Assembly (NCBI GenBank): GCA_016210055.1
Contig: JACQUZ010000166.1
Span: 55,283 to 119,282 of the forward strand
Length of the DNA: 64,000 nt
Direction: 5' to 3'
Source of the DNA: Deltaproteobacteria bacterium
GTDB taxonomy: Bacteria; Myxococcota_A; Polyangia; Haliangiales; SHYZ01
The position numbers and the translations under genes are program-made. Each line of letters opens with the position of its first letter. Position 1 is the stretch's first letter. Below the pieces are notes generated by a model. It saw only the letters and a list, made by a program, of their open reading frames with translations. It made no database searches and was not told the DNA's origin. This document shows positions 41,483-50,238 of this stretch, in pieces.

Positions 41483-44221
41483 TTACTCTTTACCCATGGC
41501 TTCGTCCAGAAGCTTGCGTTGTTCAATCGCGTGAGCCTTGCTCGAGCCGGTGGCTGGGCTCGCGCTCTCGAGGCGTGAGACCATCCTGAAGGAGCGCTTT
41601 TCGATCAGGCGACGGAGTTGCCGTTCCACGAAGTGGAACGCACCCAAGTTGGCCGGTTCTTCCTGCACCCACACGATCTCCACGTGCTTTGGGTAGCTTG
41701 CCAGCGCGTTCGCGACAATCTCGTCATTCCAAGGATAGAGCTGCTCGAGGCGGACGATGGCCGACTTCTTGTCGCCGCGCTTCTTCCTCTCCTCGGCGAG
41801 CTCGTAGCAGACCTTGCCGGAGCACAGGAAGACACGGCGTACTTGGTCGCGCGGAAAGCCGAGTGCGCTTTCCTCTTCCACGAGTACCCTCTGAAACCGT
41901 CCATGCGCCATCTCGTGGACGTGCGACATGGCCGAGGGGTGACGGAGGAGGCTCTTGGGCGTCAGCACCACCAAGGGCTTGCGCCACTTGCGCAGCACTT
42001 GCCGACGGAGCAGGTGGAACATCTGAGCCGCAGTCGTGGGCTGAACCACTTGGATGTTGTCCTCGGCGGCCAGCTCCAAGAACCGCTCGATCCGTGCGCT
42101 GGAGTGCTCGGGTCCCTGCCCTTCGTAGCCGTGCGGCAAGAGGAGGGTGAGGCCGCTTTGCCGCCTCCACTTGTCCTCCGACGACGCGACGAACTGGTCG
42201 AGGAGCACCTGGGCGCCGTTCACGAAATCGCCGAACTGCGCTTCCCAGACCACCAGCCCATCGGGATAGTCGAGGGAGAAGCCAAACTCAAACCCAAGGC
42301 ACGCAGCTTCGGAGAGCGGGCTATCATAGATGCGGCATTCCCCCTGCTTGGGGTGCAGGTGGGCAAGAGGCATGTGCTCCTCGCCGCTCTCCACGTCGAC
42401 CACCGACGCATGGCGATGGCTGAAGGTGCCTCGGCAGGAATCCTGTCCCGCCATGCGGACGAGCACCCCTTCCCAAAGAAGGGTGCCGAGCGCGAGCGTC
42501 TCTCCCATTCCCCAGTCGACCGGGATCTCGCCCCTGCCCATCGCCTGCCGTTGCTTGAACAAGCGGGCGATCTTTGGGTGGGGATGGAACCCATCGGGAA
42601 GCGCTGTGACCCTCTCGGTGACCTGGGCAATGAGTTCCATCGACACGCCGGTATCCACGTCTGGGACCGAGCTGTCGCGACCACCCTGGAATCCTTGCCA
42701 CACGCCACGCAGGGCCTGGATCGTTGGCCGTTGGGGGGCATTGCGTGCGTCGGCGAGGTCCTTTTCGAGCTCCGCCGAATACGCCGCGACGACAGCGTCG
42801 ACCTCTTCGCGGGTCACCGTCCCTTGCTTGATGAGCTCCTGGGCGTACACCTGGAAGGCAGATTCCTTCTGTGCAATTCGCTTGTAGAGGAGGGGCTGAG
42901 TGAAGCTCGGCTCGTCAGCCTCATTGTGTCCGTACTTGCGAAAGCCAAGCAAGTCGATGATCACGTCGCTCTTGAACCTGTGGCGATATTCCATGGCCAA
43001 GAGGACGGCGAGATGAACGGCCGCTTGGTCCTCCCCATTCACGTGGAAGATCGGGCACTCGATCATCTTGGCCACGCAGGTCGCGTAGGTCGTCGAGCGC
43101 GATTCGTGAGGTGAGGTCGTGAACCCTATCTGGTTGTTCACGATCACGTGCAGGGTGCCACCCGTGCGGTAGCCTCGCAGTCCCGAGATGTTGAGCGTCT
43201 CTGAAACGAGCCCTTGTCCAGCAAAGGCCGCGTCGCCATGCACGAGGATGCCCAGGACTTTTTCGTGGTTCCGATCACCCCGACGACGCTGCTTCGCCCG
43301 CACGCGACCGACCACTACGGGATCGACCGCCTCGAGGTGACTCGGGTTGAACGCGAGGGAAAGATGCAGCGTCTTGCCACCGCGCGTCACGTGATCGGTC
43401 GAGAATCCCAGGTGGTACTTGACGTCGCCCGACCCCAGCGTGGTCTCGGGATCGACGTCGTCGAACTCCGAGAACACGTCGCGCGGCTTCTTCCCCATGG
43501 TGTGGACGAGCACGTTCAAGCGGCCGCGGTGGGCCATGCCAATCACCGCCTCGTCCACGCCCAGCCGCCCCGCGGCCTCGAACACGTGGTCGAGGAGGGG
43601 AATCAGAGTCTCGGCGCCCTCGAGCGAGAACCTCTTGGTCCCGACGTACTTGTGGTGCAGGAATCGCTCGAATACCTCGGCAGAAGCGAGCTTCTTGAGG
43701 ATCACGAGCTTGGTGTCCCGGTCCAAGAGGCCCCTGCCCGTGGCCGTTTCCATTTGTTCGGCGAGCCAAGCCCGCTTCTGCGGGGCGGAAATATGCATGA
43801 ATTCGAGCCCGATCGACCCTGCGTAGGTGTCTCGCAGCCGCTCGATCAGCTGGCGTATCGATGCCTTGTGGGAGCTGTTCGAAGTTCCGATCGACACCAC
43901 TTGGTCCATGTCCGCTTCGCCGAGACCATGGGCGGCAGGGTCCAGATCCGGTTGGGGAGTCCTCGCCAAGAGGCCGAGAGGATCCAACGTGGCTTCCTGG
44001 TGACCGTGGCACCGATAGGCGTTGATCAGGGAATGTACCGCCGAGTGACTTGCCTGCTCCGTGCGTGCTCGCTCGCTCGTGGCAGCGGTTGGCGCAGCAT
44101 GGCCGTTTTCAAAAAGCAGTCGCCAGGATGAGTCGATGGTCGACGGATCCTTCTTGTAGGCCAAGTAGAGGTCATCAAGGAAGGCGAGGTGACTTATGAG
44201 AGGGCGCAAATCTTGCCGCAT
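41483..44221 (-). CDS. sucA: 2-oxoglutarate dehydrogenase E1 component
   Basis: The 912-residue thiamine diphosphate enzyme decarboxylates 2-oxoglutarate in the TCA cycle. Visible motifs are the N-terminal binding segment L-D-D-L-Y-L-A-Y, the G-M-A-H-R-G-R-L-N-V loop, the ThDP/Mg region H-G-D-A-A-F-A-G-Q-G and G-F-T-T-S near residue 370, and the C-terminal transketolase part with H-G-Y-E-G-Q-G-P-E-H-S-S-A-R. Length is typical. It leads sucB. The start faces the aroC start across 77 bp. Confidence 0.97.
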   Translation of the reverse strand: MRQDLRPLISHLAFLDDLYLAYKKDPSTIDSSWRLLFENGHAAPTAATSERARTEQASHSAVHSLINAYRCHGHQEATLDPLGLLARTPQPDLDPAAHGLGEADMDQVVSIGTSNSSHKASIRQLIERLRDTYAGSIGLEFMHISAPQKRAWLAEQMETATGRGLLDRDTKLVILKKLASAEVFERFLHHKYVGTKRFSLEGAETLIPLLDHVFEAAGRLGVDEAVIGMAHRGRLNVLVHTMGKKPRDVFSEFDDVDPETTLGSGDVKYHLGFSTDHVTRGGKTLHLSLAFNPSHLEAVDPVVVGRVRAKQRRRGDRNHEKVLGILVHGDAAFAGQGLVSETLNISGLRGYRTGGTLHVIVNNQIGFTTSPHESRSTTYATCVAKMIECPIFHVNGEDQAAVHLAVLLAMEYRHRFKSDVIIDLLGFRKYGHNEADEPSFTQPLLYKRIAQKESAFQVYAQELIKQGTVTREEVDAVVAAYSAELEKDLADARNAPQRPTIQALRGVWQGFQGGRDSSVPDVDTGVSMELIAQVTERVTALPDGFHPHPKIARLFKQRQAMGRGEIPVDWGMGETLALGTLLWEGVLVRMAGQDSCRGTFSHRHASVVDVESGEEHMPLAHLHPKQGECRIYDSPLSEAACLGFEFGFSLDYPDGLVVWEAQFGDFVNGAQVLLDQFVASSEDKWRRQSGLTLLLPHGYEGQGPEHSSARIERFLELAAEDNIQVVQPTTAAQMFHLLRRQVLRKWRKPLVVLTPKSLLRHPSAMSHVHEMAHGRFQRVLVEEESALGFPRDQVRRVFLCSGKVCYELAEERKKRGDKKSAIVRLEQLYPWNDEIVANALASYPKHVEIVWVQEEPANLGAFHFVERQLRRLIEKRSFRMVSRLESASPATGSSKAHAIEQRKLLDEAMGKE

Positions 44222-44298
44222 GGTCCACTAATCTAGCTCATTTTTCCGCCAATATTGTGACCGAGAAGCGGATTCCAGCGTGCTAGGCTCCGTGAGGC

Positions 44299-45387
44299 AT
44301 GGCCAGCGCCATGGGAACTCTGTTCCGCGTAGACACCTTCGGGGAATCCCACGGACCGGCGGTTGGGGTCGTCGTGGATGGTTGCCCGCCCCGTCTTGCC
44401 CTTTCGACAGAGGACATCCAGAGGGAGCTGGATCGGCGCCGTCCGGGCCAAAGCCGCATCACGACTCAGCGCCGGGAGTCTGACAAAGTGGAGATTCTCT
44501 CGGGCGTTCATCAGGGACTCACCCTTGGGACACCCATTGCGATGGTCGTGCGCAACGAGGATGCTCGCGCTGGGGACTACGATGAGATGCAGACCAAGTT
44601 CCGACCGTCCCACGCCGACTTTACATACCAAGCGAAGTATGGGATCCGCGCTTGGGAGGGGGGCGGCCGTGCCAGCGCCCGGGAAACCATAGGCCGCGTG
44701 GCCGCCGGTGCCGTGGCGCGCAAGCTGCTCACGGCCGAATGCGGGGTAGAAATCGTCGCCTACGTGAAGCAGGTCTACACGGCCGAGGCAGTCGTCGATC
44801 CGAGCAAGGTCACGATCGACGAGGTGGAGGCCAATATCGCGCGCTGCCCAGACCCCCGTGCCGCCGAGGAGATGATCGCCCTGATTGATCAGGCGCGCAT
44901 GAACGGCGACTCGCTTGGCGGCGTTGTGGAGGCAGTGGCGAGAGGAGTTCCGGTAGGTCTTGGGGATCCGGTTTTCGAGAAGATCGACGCAGAGCTGGCC
45001 AAGGCCATGTTGTCCCTCCCAGCCGCAAAGGGATTTGAAATCGGAAGCGGCTTTGCGGGCGCGCGCATGACGGGCTCCCAGCACAACGACTTGTTCTACC
45101 GCCAAGGGGACCGCATTCGGACGCGAACGAACCACTCGGGGGGCGTGCAAGGGGGAATCACCAACGGGGAAGACATCGTGCTCCGGGTCGCGTTCAAACC
45201 GACGGCCACGATCCTGCGGGAGCAGGAGACCGTGGATGAGCACGGCAACGAAACCGTCCTCAAGCCAAGAGGACGGCATGACCCCTGCGTGTTGCCGCGT
45301 GCCGTCCCTATCGTCGAGGCCATGATCGCCCTGGTGCTGGCTGATCGTTACCTCTGTCATCGAGGCCAGTGCGGCGCAGGCAAGTAG
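44299..45387 (+). CDS. aroC: Chorismate synthase
   Basis: Forms chorismate from EPSP, using reduced FMN. The 362-residue protein has the signature G-E-S-H-G-P-A near the start, G-R-A-S-A-R-E-T in the middle and S-G-G-V-Q-G-G-I-T-N-G near the end, where the phosphate and FMN bind. The ATG at 44299 is used; an ATG at 44311 is the alternative. The next lipoprotein gene begins 12 bp later, so they probably share a transcript. DAHP synthase of the same pathway is elsewhere in the window. Confidence 0.97.
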   Translation: MASAMGTLFRVDTFGESHGPAVGVVVDGCPPRLALSTEDIQRELDRRRPGQSRITTQRRESDKVEILSGVHQGLTLGTPIAMVVRNEDARAGDYDEMQTKFRPSHADFTYQAKYGIRAWEGGGRASARETIGRVAAGAVARKLLTAECGVEIVAYVKQVYTAEAVVDPSKVTIDEVEANIARCPDPRAAEEMIALIDQARMNGDSLGGVVEAVARGVPVGLGDPVFEKIDAELAKAMLSLPAAKGFEIGSGFAGARMTGSQHNDLFYRQGDRIRTRTNHSGGVQGGITNGEDIVLRVAFKPTATILREQETVDEHGNETVLKPRGRHDPCVLPRAVPIVEAMIALVLADRYLCHRGQCGAGK

Positions 45388-45399
45388 TATAGTCACCCA

Positions 45400-46035
45400 A
45401 TGCGAAGCAGCGTTCGAGCGGTGTTCCTCGTACTCGTCTTCCTGGGCTCCTGCAAGAAATCCCAGAAGAAGGAAGTCACGACGCCCAAGGAGACGCCGAT
45501 GACGGAGGCCTCTGCCGTGCCGCCGCCCAAGATACCAGGCCGCACAGGGACGTCGATCCGTAGGACCATGGCACCCATTTCGGTCGGGGAGGTATCTGCC
45601 TTTTTCCCTTCCCCGGCGGGGGCGCGTGTCGTGAAGACCGCGGCCAAGCCTCAGGTAGGGGAACGAGTGGAAATGGCGCTTTGCTATGACAAGGGCGAGC
45701 CCGGCGGGGTCGCGCACAAGGTGGAAAAATCGCTCATCGATTCAGGATGGGAGAGCGTGACGGTGCAGGAGCACCCGCAGATCAAGGGACGATTCGGCTT
45801 AAGCGCACGCCGGGCGCCGTTCATGCTAACCGGCGCAGTTCAGCGGGGCCCATGGGAAGGGTGTCCCGGGGATAAGGGGCAGACGTACGTGACGTTGGGG
45901 GTGTTGAAGCTGGAAATCAAGCAGGTTTCGCCTGGGCTCGCCGAGTCACCGGGCGTCGGCGGGGCGCCGGCAAAGATGCCCATGAGGCCCGTTTCACCAG
46001 CGCCCGCTGGATCTCCTGGCGGTGCGGCCCGATGA
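45400..46035 (+). CDS. Predicted lipoprotein of unknown function
   Basis: The 211-residue protein begins with a lipobox L-G-S-C-K-K (Cys18), followed by a Lys/Thr/Pro-rich spacer and a soluble domain of about 120 residues. The domain has one pair of cysteines (A-L-C-Y-D and E-G-C-P-G). The Pro/Ala/Gly-rich C-terminus lacks structure. It is not recognised. It is squeezed between aroC and the RtcB gene, whose ATG overlaps its stop as ATGA. Confidence 0.7.
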   Translation: MRSSVRAVFLVLVFLGSCKKSQKKEVTTPKETPMTEASAVPPPKIPGRTGTSIRRTMAPISVGEVSAFFPSPAGARVVKTAAKPQVGERVEMALCYDKGEPGGVAHKVEKSLIDSGWESVTVQEHPQIKGRFGLSARRAPFMLTGAVQRGPWEGCPGDKGQTYVTLGVLKLEIKQVSPGLAESPGVGGAPAKMPMRPVSPAPAGSPGGAAR

Positions 46036-47216
46036 TTTCCGAGCTCAATGGGAAGACGGTGCCCATCAAGCTTTGGACTCGTGTCGAAGAGGTCGAGTCC
46101 GTAGCTCTCGATCAACTGCGGAACGTGGCGAGCCTCCCCTGGGTCGCTCACCACGTGGCGGCCATGCCCGATGTTCATTTTGGCAAGGGAGCCACCGTGG
46201 GTTCCGTGATTGCCATGCGAGGGGCGGTATCCCCGGCGGCGGTTGGGGTAGACATTGGATGCGGCATGGCGGCCGTGAAGACGAGCCTGACCGCCAAGAA
46301 GCTCCCCGACGACCTCAAGGCCATCCGTCTGGCGTTGGAGCAGGCCATTCCCGTGGGTTTCGCCTCGCACGACACTCCGGCCTGGAGCAAGGTAAGCGAC
46401 GACATTCGCACCCAGGCCAGGGAACTCATGGGTCGTTTTGGCCAGCTGACCTCCGAGGTGCAAGATCTCGAGCGCAAGGTCGGCGAACAGCTCGGTACCC
46501 TCGGCGGGGGGAACCACTTCATTGAGCTCTGCCTCGATACAGAAGACAACGCGTGGCTCATGCTCCATTCGGGCAGCCGAAACATCGGCAAGACGCTCGC
46601 CGAGATCCACATGGCTAGGGCCAAGAAGTTAGACCACAACAGGCAACTGCCAGACAAGGACTTGGCCGTTTTCCTGGCAGGCACGGCCGAGATGAAGGAA
46701 TACCGGCGCGACCTCTATTGGGCGCAGGAATACGCTCGCCTGAACCGCACGGTCATGCTGTACCTGTACAAGGAAGTCCTTCGGACCTTCTTCCCCCGCG
46801 TGACGTTCGGCGAGTCGGTCCATTGCCACCACAATTACGTGGCCGAAGAGGTGCACTTCGGCGAGGAGCTGTTCATTACACGCAAGGGTGCAATCCGGGC
46901 AGGTGAGGGGGAAATGGGGATTATCCCCGGATCCATGGGCACCAAGAGCTATATCGTGCGTGGGCTTGGGAATCCCGAGTCCTTCCAGAGCGCATCCCAC
47001 GGCGCAGGTCGACGCATGAGCCGCGGGAAGGCGAAACAGCGGTTTACCATCGCGGATCTGCGGGAACAGACCAAGGGCGTGGAGTGCCGCAAGGACTCGG
47101 GCGTGCTCGACGAGATCCCAAGGGCCTACAAGGATATCGACAAGGTCATGGAGAACCAGCGCGACCTGGTGGAAATCGTAGCCGAGCTCAAGCAGGTTCT
47201 TTGCGTGAAAGGGTAG
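46032..47216 (+). CDS. rtcB: RtcB-family RNA ligase
   Basis: RtcB joins RNA 3'-phosphate (or 2',3'-cyclic phosphate) to 5'-hydroxyl ends using GTP and Mn. The 394-residue protein is of the shorter bacterial type. It shows the metal-binding V-D-I-G-C-G-M-A-A and H-F-G-K-G, G-G-G-N-H-F-I-E, H-S-G-S-R, C-H-H-N-Y and the guanylylation site S-H-G-A-G-R. All core motifs are intact. It overlaps the preceding lipoprotein gene; no RtcR regulator or RtcA gene is present. Confidence 0.95.
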   Translation: MISELNGKTVPIKLWTRVEEVESVALDQLRNVASLPWVAHHVAAMPDVHFGKGATVGSVIAMRGAVSPAAVGVDIGCGMAAVKTSLTAKKLPDDLKAIRLALEQAIPVGFASHDTPAWSKVSDDIRTQARELMGRFGQLTSEVQDLERKVGEQLGTLGGGNHFIELCLDTEDNAWLMLHSGSRNIGKTLAEIHMARAKKLDHNRQLPDKDLAVFLAGTAEMKEYRRDLYWAQEYARLNRTVMLYLYKEVLRTFFPRVTFGESVHCHHNYVAEEVHFGEELFITRKGAIRAGEGEMGIIPGSMGTKSYIVRGLGNPESFQSASHGAGRRMSRGKAKQRFTIADLREQTKGVECRKDSGVLDEIPRAYKDIDKVMENQRDLVEIVAELKQVLCVKG

Positions 47217-47234
47217 TGGGGGCGGGCGGTAGCG

Positions 47235-48335
47235 CTAATTCGCTTCGCAGCGTTCAATCGGCTTGCAGTAGTCGTCGCCGACCGGCACGTCATCGGGCGG
47301 TGGGGGGCATGGCCGGAAGTAAATCGCCCAATGGCAAGCCGGATTGGCCTCGCACGCTTCCTTGCTTAGATCCTCGCAAGGACGCGAGGTGCACTTGAGG
47401 TAGCAGGGTCGCATCGGGCACCATCTCTCGCCTTCGGGGCAGACAGGGCAGTCTTCTTCGAGCATGCAGCGGGGGTCTTTCTCGCACTCGTCTACCGGAC
47501 GGATGGAGCACGTGGGCCGATCCTCGCAGCGGAGGGTGCAGGGGCGAAGCGGGCAAATCGTGCCGGGCTCGCAAGTCGGGCAGTCCTCCACGAGATGGCA
47601 GTTCGGATCGTTCTCGCATGCGTCGAGCTTGTGATCACGGCACGAAGAGGCGCCGCATTGGAACTTGCACGTCCCGGGGCCGGTCTCCTCGCGTTCACAG
47701 GTCCAGGCGCCCACGCAAAGCAGCATGTTGGGCAGGCCCACGCAGTCATCAGCCGTGTAGCAGGTTTCGGGCTTCACGCAGGTGCCGCCCGCGTCGGGGT
47801 AGTTCCCGTCGTAGAGGCACTTGAGGTAGCTTGGACAAGGGAATGCCGCAATGCCTCCGCAAAACACCTCGGCCTCGGCGCTAAGCGTGTACTCGCCCGT
47901 CCGTGGACCGATGGAGCTCACGATCAGCGTGTACTTGCCCGACGCGGGGAGATCGGTTTCTAGAGTCGAGTACCAAGCGCCGTTGTTGGGGTCCCTTTTT
48001 CCGACGAGATTCCACCAGCGGCCGCTTGGAGACTTGATTCGAAGGTAGGTGCGAAAAGCGCCGCTCTTGAGGACGAAGCTCACGTGCCACCCCTTGGTGC
48101 CGACAAAGGTGTACGCTTGCTGGCGGCTAAGCGGCGTGAGCTTTTCGGTGCGCGGATAGAGAAGCTGGAGCTCCCCCATTTGGGTGGGCACATGGAGCGA
48201 ATCGACCTTGCTATCGACGGAGTCGCCGCCTAGCTCCAAGCCATCGCTCTCCGTGGCACCGTCACCCGTGCACCCCATGACGCCAAGCGCTACTGCGAAC
48301 CATCCAGCATGAAACCACGCGTTCAATGCTCGCAT
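47235..48335 (-). CDS. Cys-rich repeat lipoprotein
   Basis: The 366-residue protein starts at ATG 48335, with AAAGGAG eight bases upstream; the longer frame is not preferred. A lipobox V-M-G-C leads to a beta-rich central domain (about 55-150) and then a disulfide-rich C-terminal half. There, three or four spaced units repeat a 'C-E-x-D-P-x-C ... D-C-P-x-C ... C-P-x-R-P-C' pattern. The family is not recognised; it is likely exported and cross-linked. It is divergent from the PLA2-like gene, separated by about 277 bp with no gene. Confidence 0.72.
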   Translation of the reverse strand: MRALNAWFHAGWFAVALGVMGCTGDGATESDGLELGGDSVDSKVDSLHVPTQMGELQLLYPRTEKLTPLSRQQAYTFVGTKGWHVSFVLKSGAFRTYLRIKSPSGRWWNLVGKRDPNNGAWYSTLETDLPASGKYTLIVSSIGPRTGEYTLSAEAEVFCGGIAAFPCPSYLKCLYDGNYPDAGGTCVKPETCYTADDCVGLPNMLLCVGAWTCEREETGPGTCKFQCGASSCRDHKLDACENDPNCHLVEDCPTCEPGTICPLRPCTLRCEDRPTCSIRPVDECEKDPRCMLEEDCPVCPEGERWCPMRPCYLKCTSRPCEDLSKEACEANPACHWAIYFRPCPPPPDDVPVGDDYCKPIERCEAN

Positions 48336-48612
48336 CCCTGTTCTCCTTTTCATGAAAGGGCCAATCGAACGGAATTAGCGCGCGGCGGCCCTGCAATTAT
48401 TAGACCGTCCGGCGAGCAGAATCTCTTCTCCGAGCGAGGCGAGATTCCACTGCTTGTACGAGGATGGTCATTCGTGCGGCCGGCGGGTCGGGTTGCCACT
48501 CGTGCGAAGTTGGCGCGGATGTCGGGGTCTCGGCTACATGTCTCGCGCTCAAGTTTCCACCGACGACACCGTTCCCTATGGAAGAAGTTGGCTTGTGTTC
48601 GGAGGGAACACG

Positions 48613-50223
48613 GTGGAAAACCACGTCCGATGCCTGGCAGCATTTTTCGTGCTCGCCGTAGTTCAAGGGTGCCAGTCGGTCAGGGTGGACGTGCAAGGGG
48701 CGGACGGGAGCACGCCCAGCTCACTCGACGCCGGTTCCTCGGGGCTCTTCCTGGAAAAGAGTGACGACGGCAAGGGGACGCTGGGCTCCTATACGAGTGG
48801 TGACGAATCGGTCTTTATCGAAGTGAAGCAGGACCTCCAAAGCGGGGCCACTACGGCACGCTATTCAAGTCGACGTGGGCCCGTGGTCGAGGTCCGGCTT
48901 GAAGCGGGCGGGGATGGCACGGTGTCCATTGGCGGGACCCTGGTTTCTGGGCGCGGACGGAAGTCTGACAAGGAGATACAGGCGATTGCATCGCTGGCGA
49001 GCAGCGAATTGGCGACCGCCATTGTGATGGTGCCTCTGGAAATTGGCTGCATGAACGACCTCTCGCTCACGGACGTGCAGCGCGCGGCGCTCCTCATGCC
49101 CTGGCAGGTGCTCCTCAAGTACGACTCGCAGTTTCGGAGCAAGTCGCTCGCGATGGAGAAGGACGCGTCGTGTCGCTACCTTGGCGTGAATCTGGACGAT
49201 CCCGAGGCGGCGTCCTCGAGCCCCTCGGGCTTGCAGTTCTCTCGGGAGGACCCGATACCGCATGTCTTCGGCTACTGGCCCTTTGACGGCGAAGGGGCGG
49301 CTGCCCCATCGCTTCGGTCGCACGAAAGCGAGCCAATCGCATGCAAGGCCGAGTGCCGGGGTGCGTGCGGCCAAGGGTGCTCGTCGAACGCGTGCGTGCG
49401 ACGCTTCGAGTGGTACTGCGTGAAAACCTTGAGGGGAAACAACGGCATGAAGCGCCTGCGCCTCAGTTGGAGGTGCAGTACTCACGCCGCGTGCCGAGAC
49501 CACGATACATGCTATGACAACTGCAACCGCACGTACGGCTGTAACAGCTGGGCTGCGGCGCAGTGCCGCAGAGCGTGCGATCAGCAGTGCATCGCGATCT
49601 ACGGGGCCGATCGGTGCAGGGCCTGGGTCATCGGGGAAGGTCCATCCGATTCGACGGTCGAAATGCAGCACGAAGTGGAAGGGGTTGAGCTGCCAGACAG
49701 CATCATGTGCCCGCTGGGCGACGCCCCGGACAGCGGGACTTCCATGACCGATGCCGGTGCGCTTTTCGATGCGCAGGTGGAAGTGGATGCGGGCACGCCA
49801 TCCGACGCAGCGCCCATGGACTCTGCGCCGCCACCCCCGCCTCCTCCTGCGTGCGGCAATGGCGCGTGCGAGGCGGGCGAGTCGTGCGCGTCTTGCAACA
49901 TTGATTGCTTCTGCGCGGGCAATGATGCCGCGCCTCCGCCACCGTACTGCGGCAATGGTTCTTGCGAATCATTCGCCAATGAGTCGTGCGCCACCTGCAG
50001 CATCGATTGCTGCTCGAGTGGAGGGACGTACTGCGGAAATGGTGCGTGCGAGGCGGCCATGGGGGAGCGGTGCGACAATTGCTCCAAGGACTGCGGGTAC
50101 TGCCCGCCGCCTCCACCGCCCGACGGTGGCACATCCACGTCGCCCTATTGTGGCAACTACACGTGCGAGGGGTGGGCAGGAGAGAACTGCTTCACCTGCT
50201 CGCGCGACTGCATCTATTGCTAA
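48613..50223 (+). CDS. Secreted PLA2-like lipoprotein with CGNG repeats
   Basis: The GTG at 48613 has GGAGG seven bases upstream and yields 536 residues with a lipobox V-V-Q-G-C. The middle holds C-R-D-H-D-T-C-Y, matching the secreted phospholipase A2 active-site motif, with many flanking cysteines. Four C-terminal repeats of C-G-N-G-x-C-E ... C-x-x-C-x-x-D-C follow, joined by Pro-rich linkers. Upstream long open sequence to 48454 was rejected for lack of a signal. The His-Asp pair suggests lipase activity, unproven. The Ca-binding loop is not clearly visible. Confidence 0.78.
   Translation: MENHVRCLAAFFVLAVVQGCQSVRVDVQGADGSTPSSLDAGSSGLFLEKSDDGKGTLGSYTSGDESVFIEVKQDLQSGATTARYSSRRGPVVEVRLEAGGDGTVSIGGTLVSGRGRKSDKEIQAIASLASSELATAIVMVPLEIGCMNDLSLTDVQRAALLMPWQVLLKYDSQFRSKSLAMEKDASCRYLGVNLDDPEAASSSPSGLQFSREDPIPHVFGYWPFDGEGAAAPSLRSHESEPIACKAECRGACGQGCSSNACVRRFEWYCVKTLRGNNGMKRLRLSWRCSTHAACRDHDTCYDNCNRTYGCNSWAAAQCRRACDQQCIAIYGADRCRAWVIGEGPSDSTVEMQHEVEGVELPDSIMCPLGDAPDSGTSMTDAGALFDAQVEVDAGTPSDAAPMDSAPPPPPPPACGNGACEAGESCASCNIDCFCAGNDAAPPPPYCGNGSCESFANESCATCSIDCCSSGGTYCGNGACEAAMGERCDNCSKDCGYCPPPPPPDGGTSTSPYCGNYTCEGWAGENCFTCSRDCIYC
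49852..50220 (+). repeat. Four tandem CGNG cysteine repeats within the PLA2-like gene
   Basis: Four related units of about 30 residues share C-G-N-G (or C-G-N-Y), a C-E, then C-x-x-C and D-C. They are separated by Pro-rich linkers. The DNA between units is diverged, so the duplication is not recent. Confidence 0.8.
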
Positions 50224-50238
50224 GCGGTCCCCAATCCG

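Noticed and set aside
41618..43114. 498-codon open frame opposite sucA
   Set aside because: Same reason; sucA motifs are on the opposite strand.
48336..48612. Possible gene in the divergent gap
   Set aside because: No supported frame; the only open stretch lacks a signal for the downstream lipoprotein and its start is at 48613.
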